Assembly: GCF_014633365.1 (NCBI RefSeq)
Contig: NW_026267105.1
Span: 641,950-705,949 of the forward strand
Source: Diospyros lotus
Taxonomy: Eukaryota; Streptophyta; Magnoliopsida; Ericales; Ebenaceae
Length of the DNA stretch: 64,000 nucleotides
Reading direction: 5' to 3'
The position numbers and the translations under genes are program-made. A model generated the notes under the pieces. It saw only the letters and a program-made list of their open reading frames with translations, had not been told where the DNA came from and did no database searches. Positions 24,792 to 35,361 of the stretch are shown here, piece after piece. Positions within the stretch are counted from its first letter, which is position 1, and each line of letters opens with the position of its first letter.

Positions 24792-25832
24792 CTAAGCCAT
24801 GGTTAGCGAGCTAGAACCCATTCATCTTGACCCCAGTGTCATGGTTTGGTATTTTACCGAGCAACTATTTTGGCTAAAAAATTGTAAGACATAGTTCACC
24901 AGTTGGGGTCTTTTCATCTTGACTCAAGTCATGGTATGCGACCTATCTAGGTGTTCCCTTTCGGCTCATTTAAATATGTAAAAAGCCAAGGTATGTTAGC
25001 TGAGGTCGCAATGCAATCTACCTAGACATATTACTTGGCGATACAAGTCATTTAAATATGTAAAAAGACATGGTAAGTTAGCTAAGATTGCAGTACGATC
25101 TACTCGGACTTATATCCTGGCAAGGTTTTCATTATGACCTATATGATTATTTCGTCAGCATGGGTTAGCTAAGGTTCATCTAAGTATGGTTGTTCATGAC
25201 CTACTGGACACATGTCCAAGTTGCCGGTTAGTGTGTTCAATCAATCACGAGTCATTCAGCCGTGGTATGTTAGCTGAGATCGCAAGGCGATCTATCTGGA
25301 CATGTATCTTAGCAGGGTTTTTAAAATGATCCGAATATTATTCTATCAAGACATGTTAACTAAGGGTTGCCTAATTATGGTTGTTCGCGGCTTGCCAGAT
25401 ACATGTTAACTATTGATTATTATGTATATTGTTGATGAACTACTTTAAGCTTGTTGAGTCACGAGTTGGAATTCTTTGGGTCTACCTTAACTTATGTTCG
25501 GAAGATTCATCCTCAATTTATATTTTTGAAGACTCTTTCCAAATTATACTTTCCAGTTTATCCTAATATACGGCAGCTTCATGGAGGTCATTTTTTAAGT
25601 TTAATCATGAAGATCGACTCAAGTTGTATTATGGAAGTTATATTAAGTTATTTAAATTTCAAGATTGATTGGCTTGAGTTTGCAAAAAAATTTAAAGCAA
25701 GAGACGTATGCTCACAAATACCCAATTTCATTGAAGAAATACTTGTGTTACAAAGCAAAGAAAAGAAAACAAAAAGAAGCCCTAGCTATGAGGAGTTGCT
25801 GCTTCAGCTGGCGGGACGACTTCGCCTTGATC

Positions 25833-28002
25833 TTATGGGGTGGAAGCTTTGGGATCCTTGGCAGCTTCAGCTGTGAACTTCTTCACCTCATTGACGGCCT
25901 CTACACCAAAGAAGGAGAAATCCATTTCTGGATGATTCAACCACAAGGTATAGAGAAACGCCAAGCAAGTATCAGATTCAGCTTCCTCACGTGCCTTGTC
26001 TAACCGAGCTTCCACACCCGCTTTGATTTCGTTGATAGTCTCGTCTGCCATCCGCTGGCACTCTACAGCTCGCTCCTCGGCCAGCTTCAACTCAATTTTC
26101 GTCTTCTACAGCCCTTCCCTCGCTTTATTCAGCTTACCGGTGAGGTCAATTTTGGAAGACTCCCACAAAACCTTCTCCCAGTGAAGCTCCTCCTCGAGGT
26201 CCTTATTTCTTTGCTGTCCATCCCACAGCTTCATCTCGAGGCCTTAAACATTCTTCTGGAACTCGGCAAGCTGAGACTCCTTCTCCTTCTCGAGCTTACT
26301 TATTTCATCCTTAAAGGACACGTTCACAACCTGGAGCCACCCCTCAAAATCCTGCTGCTGCTTCTTAGCTTTCATGGAAGCAAGAGGGGTCTGCAAGATA
26401 CAAAGGGTTAGTTCACGGAGACGAAACAAAGAAGCTGAGAAATAAAGAAGGAGCTTATTAGGAAGTTGTGGCGAGCTATGTAGTTGTAGAGTGTTGTCCC
26501 TTTCATCTCCTCCCGCTCCAAGGGTCCTGTGGTTGAGCCCACGAGTGTGGGCATCTCATCCAGGAGGGCGCTGAAGTAGACCCCTCCAGCCATGGTCTCC
26601 GGAGTCACCTCCTTCTCAAGGACTCTGGCCCTCTTATTTCTACCTTCCTCCTACTACCAATTTGACCCTCTTTTTGATCCAGTAACGGGAGCGTGCTGGG
26701 CCTCCTTTGTGACCTCCTTCCCATGACCTCGATCGACCTCCCATTGTTCTTGAGAAACGGGGGCTCGTGGCTATTGTTGTTGTTGAAAAGGTCGTTGTTG
26801 TTATTGTTACTGCTGTTGTTGAGGTCGCAACCTTTGTGGTTGTTGTTCCGACCTCCCTCCTCGCGAGTTAGAGCTTGGGGTTGCAAATAAAGCAGCACTT
26901 GCTCTGGCACCGAACCTTTTCGGCATTTCAAGATTTAGCTTCACCATCTCAGAAGCTAGACCTTCTCTCCCTTTACTACTACTGGCTTCAAAGAGTTCAA
27001 AAGAGGACGAAAGAGGCCCTGTCCCTCGAACTTTGATAAACTCCCCCTTTATGATCTAGCGTCAAGAAGAGGCACGAGCTCGTGCTCTCTGAGCAGTTCG
27101 TCATTCAGCTCGAAGTCTTCTGATCCCGACTCGCAGCAACAAGGATGTCGAGGACTTTAACCTCTTCAGCCGACAAGTTTGGCCTCCCGCTTCTGAAATT
27201 TGTACAACATAATGAAGATGTCAAAATGTGTATATGAAATAAAAAGAACCTGTGCGAGCGGGTATACCCTTACCGGGAGTCAGTGCGAAACTAAAGCTTT
27301 TGAGCAGCAGGAGTGAAGGGCAAGAAACGAAGAACCAACTAGACATGTAATCACCCACGTTGGACTTCCCCTTTGCCCTGCCTTAGGGAAGAATGGCTTG
27401 TAGGGTGAAGGACGAGTTTCCAAGTAGTACAGCCCATCCTTAGCGCTCTTGAAAGAAAAGAGGAATTTGATGAGTTTAGGTGATGAGGGAGAAAGTTTAT
27501 TCCTAGGGAACAAAATGGCTAAAGAAGTGAGTTGGGAATACGAGTTTGGAGTCAGTTGAAAGGGTGCGAGCTTGAGCTCGTTCAGAAGACTAAATAGATA
27601 TGGTGCGATAGGAAACCTAAACCTAGACTCAAGATGTTGGGGGCTAATGGCTATGAAGCCAGTGCAGGGATAGGCTGCATGGCAGCTCAGAGAGGGGATA
27701 AACATCTGACAATCCTTTGGGAGGCAGAACTCCCAGGTGTAGGCCCCCACCTCGTGGAATTTGGCTTTAAAGGGGAATTTCCTAAAGACCTCACGCCTCT
27801 CACTTCCTTCAGCGATCTTCTCGTTGGCAATCTGATCAGTCGCAGGAGTCGTCACTTCTGCCACCTCCCTGGCTCGCGAGCTCGTTCAATCGATGTTATG
27901 CATCTCTATTACGAGGAAGTCTTCAAAATTTGAGGTGTCGTCTTCCCATATGATGTGGTTGCAGCAATTTTGACCCGAGTTCTCTTGAATAGAATCGGAC
28001 AT
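25833..28002 (-). pseudogene. Antisense ORF of the Tat element (gypsy-type transposon protein, PF04195-like)
   Basis: Minus ATG at 28002 starts MSDSIQENSGQN with an acidic leader, then a TGA. The conserved region 27864-27400 reads FIAISPQHLESRFRFPIAPY, LLNELKLAPFQLTPNSYSQL, matching the putative gypsy type transposon domain found as an extra ORF in Tat elements. A probable intron (GTAAGG to TTTCAG) spans 27273-27193, though an in-frame TGA precedes it. An Asn/His-rich linker (26890-26740) and a Glu/Lys-rich coiled coil (26400-26010, KDEISKLEKEKESQLAEFQK) follow. The conserved end is LWLNHPEMDFSFFGVEAVNE (25940-25860). Function of the family is unknown. The copy has several stops. Confidence 0.7.
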
Positions 28003-28489
28003 CTACAAAAGAAAGAAAGAACAGTTAGGCCACAGTTTCATGGACCAAACCTTGAAGAACTAAAAAAACCCTAAAGGTACTCCTTATCCTAAAAGGTCAC
28101 GCACTTTGCAACGAGGTGCCGCCTAAGGCAGAGGGGTTACAACTACAAGCCCAGTACTCCATGGAAGACTAATCCTAAGGTCATTAAGCCCAAAGGCTTA
28201 GTGAATGAATACCTAACAAACCGATTCAAATTGGTGCATCAGAAAATGGAGATGACGCTGACAGAATTGAGAATGCCAAAGAACCATCGGCAGTTAACCG
28301 ATGATGAACGGCTCGATGAAAGGAAAAGACAAAGGCCAAAAAGAGCTTACCTATTGATGGACTTCTTGCTGGTGTAGTAACCTGGATCAAACCTCAAACA
28401 ACGATGGGAGCTCGAGTGACTGTAGCTTTAGAAGATTCGTCACAGTGGGAGTCTCTGAGCAGATTGAGAGTAAGGGTATAATTTCAAAA

Positions 28490-28535
28490 TATCGTGAAGG
28501 GGGAAATAGAGTGATTTCTCTACTATTTATACCTT
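28490..28535 (-). promoter_or_regulatory. Possible TATA promoter of the Tat antisense ORF
   Basis: The complement of 28523-28531 reads TATAAATAG in the context GAAGGTATAAATAGTAG, a strong plant TATA box on the minus strand about 520 bp upstream of the antisense ATG at 28002. The Cassandra-like insertion begins only ~50 bp upstream of it. Transcription is inferred, not shown. Confidence 0.45.
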
Positions 28536-28682
28536 CAGCTTGATCGATCTCAGCCGTCAACCGTCAGATCAAAACGGCTTATGGTGTAGTACCTCAAGAG
28601 CCCAGAGAATGGTAGTATATATCGAGGATAAGTAAGGAAGAAAACAACACCAACTGGATACCTTTTGGGCTGAATGTAGATA

Positions 28683-28755
28683 AAGAACTCTCGGGTTAAG
28701 CGTGTTTGAGCTGGGGAAGCTTAAGGATGGGTGACCCCTGGGAAGTTCGCGTAAG
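28683..28755 (+). ncRNA. 5S rRNA-like domain in the 5' LTR
   Basis: Matches the internal promoter half of plant 5S rRNA, with box A, intermediate element and box C recognisable but diverged (GTGTTTGAGCTGGGGAAGC in the middle). The 5' half of 5S (GGGTGCGATCATACC) is absent or too diverged. Pol III activity is possible for the family; not shown here. Confidence 0.6.
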
Positions 28756-29101
28756 CTCATTAGGATAAGTTGTTCTAACCCATCAGAGCAAACTATAAGA
28801 AAACATAGGAAAGATCACCAGGAATCTATGGACCTAAGGTTTAGAAAAACTTAGTTTTAGAAATCTCTATTTAGAGATTCGAGGATTGATGATCGAAGTC
28901 TTAGAAGTTATGGACTTAAGTATTGTGTAATGAAAGTACATGTCTAGGAAAGTTCTGGCTAAGGAAAGACTTGGTATTTAAGTGTGCCTGTTTGTGATCC
29001 ACCTCTCTTTCCTGGGAACTTACCTGGTGTACTATTCACATACAAAACACTATACGGTTACTATTTGATAGTGAAAATCTGTTCAGTTTTTCAATGTCAG
29101 C

Positions 29102-29609
29102 ATGGAAGGAGATTACCTTGAGCAATTCTGGGTGACCCATTGGACTAGTCGATGGGCGGATAGTGAACCAATAGTGGGGAACGTCTTCGACCGCCTAGAC
29201 ATATTAGAGGGCATCTTGAGGGATGTGCCACCAAGCAACTTCGTGAGACCGAGCCTAATGCACGCTCTCAAGTAGATTTTCTTATCAATCACTTGGAAGA
29301 AGAATGGAGAGCCCTAGCCGAAGGGATTCACCAACAAGGCGATTACGCATCCCTTTATTTCTTCTATATGCAATTTCGTGAGCATGCCCTTGAAATGTTT
29401 GAGGAGGCTATGATAGAAGATGAAGACTCAGATGGGGAATGGGACGCCGATAAGGCAACCCAGCCAACTAGATGGGCATCGATGACTTTAACTTTGATGA
29501 TGAGGAGGAAGGGGCGATTGTATTCAACGATCCTGGTGGACCAGAAGTCGATTCTAGGGACGAGGCAATGGACGATAACGCTTGGATTTGGAAATCAGCC
29601 CGTTCATAG
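29102..29609 (+). pseudogene. Broken ORF for an acidic protein within the extra 5' LTR segment
   Basis: ATG 29102 opens MEGDYLEQFWVTHWTSRWAD and runs 57 codons to TAG 29273-29275. The apparent continuation in the next frame, from about 29272, reads DFLINHLEEEWRALAEG, SLYFFYMQFREHALEMFEEA and DEDSDGEWD. A third frame, from ATG 29472, gives GIDDFNFDDEEEGAIVFNDP and ends NAWIWKSARS at TAG 29607. Two frameshifts would join these into one ~165-residue, Trp- and Asp/Glu-rich protein. A TATA-like TATTTAAG lies at 28975. I recognise no domain; no gag, protease or integrase motif is present. Confidence 0.45.
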
Positions 29610-30046
29610 AAAGAGCCTCGGAAATGATGTTTATTTAATAGTGTGTCGATTGTGTATTTTGTTGTCTTGTTACCTTAAGTAATGTCGAATGTTGGAACCT
29701 GAAGAATTGAAATTATTTTTAAGGAAATTTTCATGGAATGAGATATTGTCTTTCTTTTAAGATGGTATCAAAGCCGACCCTTGGTGAAGGTGGTCCGATG
29801 AGGGCGGGGAGTGGCGCTTGGGCGTAAGAGCCTGTACAAGGAGCGGCTTCTAGCAGACTTCTAGGATGGAAGCCTCTAAAGGGGAGAAGATCTAAAACCA
29901 GTTATAAGGTCGTATGACGAGGACGTCATGTGCTCAAGGGGGGGAGAATGTAATACCCCAAGAGCCCAGAGAAGGGTAGTATATATCGAGGATAAGTAAG
30001 GAATGAAACAACACCAGCTGGATACCTTTTGGGCTGAATGTAGGCA

Positions 30047-30117
30047 AAGAACTCTCGGGTTAAGCGTGCTTGAGCTGGGGCAGCTTAAGGATGGGTGACC
30101 CCTGGGAAGTTCACGTA
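30047..30117 (+). ncRNA. 5S rRNA-like domain in the 3' LTR
   Basis: Second copy of the 5S-derived segment, closer to 5S than the 5' LTR copy (GTTAAGCGTGCTTGAGC, GGATGGGTGACCCCTGGGAA). The pairing of two copies in the LTRs is what identifies the element as Cassandra-like, not a chance 5S fragment. Confidence 0.65.
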
Positions 30118-30405
30118 GTTCCATCAGGGTAAGTTGTCCTGGTCCTTCTTATCTCTTGATACAGGATGTTACATATGGCATGCCTGGCATTCACTATTTG
30201 CACGACGGCTCATGGGTCCCACAATTATAATCATGTGTTGTAATAGGGGAACGTGCACATTAAATGCACCTCAGACAAGGCGTGTAACATGAAGCAACGT
30301 CATTTGAAGCAATTAGGCAGAAGTCTAAAAGGTGGATTAACAGCTAGAATAGCTGGCATGCATCAGCTCCCAACCTGGAGATCACACTGCGAGCTGGGGC
30401 GCTAG

Positions 30406-31289
30406 TGTTACGGATATTTTTCGGACCCCTTCTTATGGGCTAAACTCGACCCAATAGGCCGATCCAATCTCTTGAATCCCAACAGGCCCAAGGCCGAGCT
30501 CGCCAGTACAAGGTCACACTTCGCTAAGGCTCAAGTTCAAACCGAGGGAACCAAGCGAGCTCCTAGCAATGTTCCAGCTCGTTGACCTAACCGAGTGAGC
30601 TCCCAGAGATGCTTTCAGCTCACTAGATGAATTGTTCAGCTCGCATAGCAAGAAGGCCACGAAATAACTAAAGAACAATCGTGGACTAGGCGTTATTCTA
30701 ATTGGGTCATCTAGGCTCAATCTGGCTCCCCCCTCTCGACCCATTTCTTAGCTCATGCCTGTCCCATCCTGGCCTTATATCAGTCTGCAAATAACATCAT
30801 TGTAGCCTCTTTTAGGGATCCGTGCACCCACCTCAAATCCCATCCTCATTAATGGCAGATCCCATCCACATTAATGAAGGTCCCGTTGGCACCTTGCCGC
30901 CACCTGGATACCTTCACTGGCGCTGGATATTTAGTCCCATCACCTACAGATGCACGACGTAGACGTACGGAGGGACATCTCCTCTTCTTATATCAGTAAG
31001 CTATTTCCAGAGCCAAGGTATGTTTTTTTCTTTCGGCCAAGGTATTGCCAAACAACATCATTGCAGCTCGTACGCAGGGACATCTCCTCCTCTTATAAAA
31101 GTTGTTTCCATAGCTTTTCCTCACTCCCTTACTTACTTGAATGTCAGAGTACTCGCAAGGATGGGCCGACCGGAGGAACGCAGACCGAATCACACAACAT
31201 TCCTTGGAGTGCCTTCTCATCCTCCCTCTCTTGTTTGTTTCCTCAGTACGGGCTAACAAATGACGGTTGACCAATTCTCAACATCGATA
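30406..31289 (+). repeat. 3' LTR of the Tat element
   Basis: Begins TGTTACGGATATT after a G-rich stretch GAGCTGGGGCGCTAG that may be the polypurine tract, and ends CAACATCGATA before the gaggg duplication. It matches 15469-16275. It has an internal duplication near 31030-31110 repeating AACATCATTGCAGC and GGGACATCTCCTC. Confidence 0.9.
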
Positions 31290-31305
31290 GAGGGGAACTG
31301 GGTAT

Positions 31306-32288
31306 TGTCGAGGTTGTCGAACCGACCAGATTATTGTATGTATTAGGACTGGTTTGCAGCTAGGATGCTCCCCAGGTCGTCTCCCAACGAACTGTCAAAA
31401 CAAGATTAAACGAGGGGGGGTTGTGATGAAAACCGAACTTAAAAACGCTCAAGAATGAAACAAATATGAATTCTCGACCAACTAAAACGTAACCCGCTAC
31501 AAACCCTACCTTCTTACCATGGTCATCCCCGTCTCACTTATGAAAATAATCTGTTTGGTTTGATTTTATTCCTCTACAACCATAAAAGATTAAATTAAAA
31601 CGAACAATCGCTCATAAAATTTATAATATACCGTTTCTTTCTAATCAAAGCCTCAACCGAGCACATCAATTAAACCCATCCAAATATCATGCATGCATTC
31701 ACACAACCGCGTAAAAGAAACATACATAAACTTAGAGAAGGAAAAGAAACGAAATCATCAATAAAAACATGAAAATCGAGTTCCAAACCGGATTCGACTA
31801 CATGATCGAGACTCAAACCGGGCAAGGGGTACGAAAATGTAGCAGATTACAAGCGAATTAGCCTTCCATAGCTTCTAGGTTGAAACCTGAGAATCCTCCC
31901 AAAATCGGCCACCCCTAATGCCTCTTAGCTAGCTCTTATTTATAGGGTTTTGGGAAAGACAAACCTAGGCTAAATGGGCTTAGGGTTATTTTAATACATA
32001 TGGCCCATAATTTAATTAATTAAAAAGGCCCAATGGAGTCTAAATTTGCCCATAACCCATAATGAAGTATGGTTGCCTCTTTCAGACTCGATGTCCGTCC
32101 ACCTTGCGAAGCCCACTTGTGCCTCTATCGAAATAGCTCAAATCTGCAGCCCAAATCTGCCAAATAAGAATAAAAATAGTGTGAAGCCCAATAAAATAAA
32201 ATAAACACAAGAAAAATGAAATAACATAAATAGAGTGCAATGAAGATGGAATAAGAGGGATAAATAATATAAAATATGCGCGCCATCA
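31306..32288 (-). mobile_element. Solo LTR, 983 bp, in the TRIM 3' LTR
   Basis: Starts TGTCGAGGTTG and ends GCGCGCCATCA, flanked by ggtat at 31301-31305 and 32289-32293. The host TRIM LTR reads continuously across (GAACTGGGTAT then ATAAG, matching GAACTGGGCATATAA at 15198). A minus-strand TATA box is the complement of 31935-31945 (CTATAAATAAG). No coding sequence. Confidence 0.85.
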
Positions 32289-32773
32289 GGTATATAAGTG
32301 AGGAAGGTGTTCTACATAGTGACACGCGTTTTAGGATTAAATCCTAGAGCGATAAAATCGGGGATTGGTTACGAGCTGAACCAGACAATACGTTACTATG
32401 TGGACCTCGGTTGTTACAATCAAAATCTAAGAAGACCCATAAAGCTTACAAACCAAAAAGGATAATACCCATTTATTAAGAAATGGGGGTTTTCAAGAGC
32501 CAAACCACAAGGAAATGAAGAAAAAAAATCAATTGCTCCAATTGAAGAAGAGAATAGGGCTTTCATATAAAGAGAAAAAAAAAGATGAACTTGTATATGG
32601 AAAAAAGAGGGAAACAAAAGAAACTTACCTTGGATGGTTGAACCTAAGAAGTAACCTTCTAGAACTGCACTCTAAGCTTCTTGAAGCTCCCACAAATCAG
32701 AAAGAAGAAGAAGAAGAAAACGAGAGCAAAAGATGAGAAGAAAAAGATGAGGAAGAAGGAGAAATGAAGATAG

Positions 32774-34535
32774 TGTAAGTGCTCTAGACCCAATCAGATT
32801 AGGTAAGTTGTACACTAGCAATTACAATCATATTTATTATTGAATAAAGAGTTATTCAATTTTATAAGAAGTCATTCTATTAGTTTCTTATTATTATTGT
32901 AATGACCGGATGAAACTAGATAGAAGTCCATATGATATATGTTATGATTAATCTATAAAGATGTGAGATGATGCATCACAGTTTGTAAACATCATTAAAT
33001 GTCCCAAGTCGTAGAAATGTCAAGAATGGACATTGACAATTGCGGTAAGATTTGTATGTGTTGTGTTTTTGCTATCTAATAGCGTTGGGGTCTCACACCA
33101 TAGGTGACCAGTGTTGGAGAACGTGTCATTGGACATGACTCACCATGAGAATTTATTTTGGTTATATGTTAATGGAATTCTCATACAAGATGGGTGTAAC
33201 TAATCCTTAGACCTGAGATTGTCACGGTTATCTCATAAGAAGGTTGGTATGCTTTGACATCGTTACGATGGGCCTAAACAAAGACTACACATAGGCGATC
33301 GTTGGGCATATCATGAGGCTTATGGAGATGGGTGCATAGCTAAGATGGGACTCGTCTATCCTTTGAAAGAAGATAATGTATCTACGGTTCCTTCTATGGA
33401 TATTCACTTTAAATCTATAGCCATAGTGAAATAGGTCAATAAGGAGTTATTGATTAACTTTCTATTGAGTAAGATATCTGGAGAACCGAAGAAAACTCAT
33501 ATGATTATAATCAAGCAACACATTGTCAAACTTGAGATCATATAAGATACATTAACGAGAAGATCAAATTACACAATAACTATGCTTGTGAAATGTTGTT
33601 TATGGATTATGAATTCTTTTGAATAATTGGGTAGGCATGATACCTTACTAGAGGCTAATCCTGTCTTATGTGTTAATATTGACACATTGCCAACATATTT
33701 AGAAACTTAATGAGTCATACACAAAAGGTACGGTCCCAAGCTTAAACTAAGAGAGTGAATATATAGTTAAGTGGGGCACTTTGACAAGAAATTGTACCAT
33801 CGTAGGTTCTCATGGAAAAAGAATAAATAGATATAATGACGTCGATTTGACGAGTGACCGTCTTAAAGGAAAGAGTTTCCTAAAATGACAATTGATTAAA
33901 TTATAAAAGAATTTCTAATTTAATAATTTTCAATATTTGTTGGTGTGACAAATAGAAAATAATATATATATATATATATTTGAGTTTAAATTAATATTTG
34001 GGATAAATAAAGTATTTGGATAAAATATTAAATCACATATTATATTTAGGCTAAATTGGATTTGGACCAAATATTTTATTTAAACTTATTATTGGATTTG
34101 GGTCATTTAATTAAGTTGCTAGTTAGACTAGAATAAAAGGGCCGGCCCATATCCATTAGGGTTTAGAAAATTCTATGAGGCATTGCTCCTCTATAAATAC
34201 CCCTTTAAGGATTGCCCAAATTAATGAATGTTTTTATGGTTTTTCAAGAGTTAAAAAATTGACATTCACTTTCTCCCATTTCTTTTCATATCGATTCGAA
34301 ACAAGAAGGTTATTTCCATCCATACACAAGCCACGAAAATGAGGAGGAGCTATCACTCTCATTTCGCTCTCCTTGCTAAATGACACGTGCCGTATATCAC
34401 AAGTTAGAGGACAGACATTTGGACGGATTAGATTTATTTTTATTACGTATGTGAATGTTTTGATTTTAACGTTGATCCAATCGTTAGGATTGGGATAAAA
34501 TTTAATTTTTTTTTAACTATGTTACTTACCCCGTA
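32774..34535 (+). mobile_element. Unclassified LTR-like block
   Basis: Non-coding, AT-rich, starting about TGTAAGTGCTCTAGACCC and ending about CCCCGTAACA. It contains a plus-strand TATA box (CTATAAATACC near 34191) followed by a leader-like region, as in an LTR. It separates two parts of the 13706-35015 solo LTR. I found no target duplication, so the ends and class are uncertain. No ORF of note. Confidence 0.35.
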
Positions 34536-35027
34536 ACAATCTTATTTTACTTTTAAGGGGACTAGCATATGCGCCACTCTCACCAACTCCCCTCATTTTT
34601 TTTCTTTTCTTTTCTTTTCTATTTTCTTTTATTCCACCATTCAACATATACCCACAAGACACACGTACACATACATATATATATATATATATTACCCACA
34701 CACAGAGCCAGCAACCCACGGCCCAATTCCCACTTTAATTTTGACTTTTCCACACCCAATTCATATTCTCTCCGTGCTTTGACTCTTCAACTCTTTGGTG
34801 TAGATTATTCCACTCATACACACGCTGATTAACTTTCACTCTTCCACATAATCTAATGTACCCATTTTTACTTTTCAGATATAATCTTATTCTTATTATT
34901 TTTGCCTCTTTCACGACACATAAAATATTTTCAACATTATACTCAAATAATAACACAATAAAACATACGTAAAAAAATATTAATAACATTTTAAACCCAC
35001 TAACGAGTCATTACAATATACTTAATT

Positions 35028-35310
35028 TAGCCTTAAAGTATTGAAGTATTAGTCAATTAATTCAATAAGTTATGAGAGTATGATTACTTGTTACTCAACT
35101 AATCATTTTCTTACTCAATTGCCCTTAGACCTATATTCTCTCTTACTTGATTAACAATATTGAGTATTTGACTAATGTTTTGAAAATTAGTTAAAAATGA
35201 ACTTTCATAAACACATATACACGATTAACAGTGGAGTCTATTTGAATAAGAGTTGTGTTACTTGATTAATACTGGTCTTTACTTGATTAACTATTTACCA
35301 TTAAAATCAT
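35028..35310. repeat. Array of ACTTGATTAA / ACTCAATTA motifs, right part
   Basis: About ten degenerate copies of TTACT(T/C)(G/A)ATTAA, the continuation of the 13081-13680 array after removal of the nested DNA. Here nearly all CpG cores have decayed to TG or CA. Confidence 0.65.
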
Positions 35311-35361
35311 TAAAGTCTTGCGTAAATTTCATAATCAAAATATAACTCAACAAGAAATATC

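Larger units (their letters stand above)
21790..25440. other. Tat 3' spacer with degenerate repeats, interrupted by a solo LTR
   Basis: Outside the solo LTR (22040-24791) the spacer holds imperfect repeats of a ~100-120 bp unit including GGTATGTTAGCTGAG(G/A)TCGCA and GATCTA(C/T)CT(G/A)GACAT, best seen at 24960-25320. No protein was seen on the plus strand. Non-coding tandem repeats 3' of integrase are usual in Tat elements. Confidence 0.55.
28585..30173 (+). mobile_element. Cassandra-like LTR element with 5S rRNA sequence in both LTRs
   Basis: Begins TGTAGTACCTC and ends GGATGTTACA, with tatgg duplicated at 28580-28584 and 30174-30178. LTR copies match at 28585-28783 and 29949-30145. Each carries the 3' half of plant 5S rRNA: GGTTAAGCGTG (box A), GGATG, and GGGTGACCCCTGGGAAGTT (box C), at about 28685-28755 and 30047-30117. 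Primer site TGGTATCAAAGCC is at 29763-29775 and polypurine tract AAGGGGGGGAGAA at 29936-29948. These are hallmarks of Cassandra, whose LTR 5S part can be read by RNA polymerase III. Unusually, ~975 bp of extra sequence (28784-29759) lies between the matching part of the 5' LTR and the primer site. Confidence 0.8.
15469..31289 (+). mobile_element. Tat-lineage Ty3/gypsy retrotransposon, full length but decayed
   Basis: Two LTRs (15469-16275 and 30406-31289) are flanked by the 5-bp duplication gaggg (15464-15468, 31290-31294). The primer site after the 5' LTR reads TTGGCGCTAGAAGGAGGG, the TGGCGC-type seen in Tat elements. Gag, protease, reverse transcriptase, RNase H, a second archaeal-type RNase H and integrase follow in order. 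The second RNase H is diagnostic of Tat. Downstream come degenerate repeats and an antisense ORF. Own length without the two inserts (22040-24791, 28585-30173) is about 11.5 kb. Confidence 0.9.
15155..32418 (+). mobile_element. TRIM retrotransposon, interrupted in its 3' LTR
   Basis: 5' LTR 15155-15336 (182 bp, TGTAGGAACC to CCATTACA). The internal region is only 87 bp: primer site TGGTATCAGAG at 15340-15350, complementary to initiator Met-tRNA, and a purine tract AAAAGGAGGG before 15424. The 3' LTR begins at 15424 (TGTAGGTACC) and is cut into 15424-15468, 31295-31305 and 32294-32418 by later insertions. Target duplication atcaa lies at 15150-15154 and 32419-32423. The size and lack of coding sequence define a TRIM, which must borrow proteins from other elements. 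Confidence 0.85.
13706..35015. mobile_element. Solo LTR (about 2.3 kb of own sequence) split by nested elements
   Basis: Starts TGTAAGGGCCC and ends CGAGTCATTACA, flanked by atata at 13701-13705 and 35016-35020. Own sequence is 13706-15154, 32419-32773 and about 34535-35015; the rest is a TRIM with its own nested insertions and an unclassified LTR-like block. The phrase GTGAGCTACAAAGCTCA near 14078 is shared with the solo LTR at 7304, so they are relatives. The duplication is AT-rich and could match by chance, so boundaries are good but not certain. Confidence 0.6.

Noticed and set aside
28683..28755. Functional 5S rRNA gene
   Set aside because: Only the 3' half is present and it occurs twice at matching places in LTRs, which fits Cassandra and not a 5S gene.
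32774..34535. Calling this block a defined Copia solo LTR
   Set aside because: TATA box and leader-like sequence fit an LTR, but I could not find a 5-bp duplication or clear TG/CA ends, so class and limits are left open.
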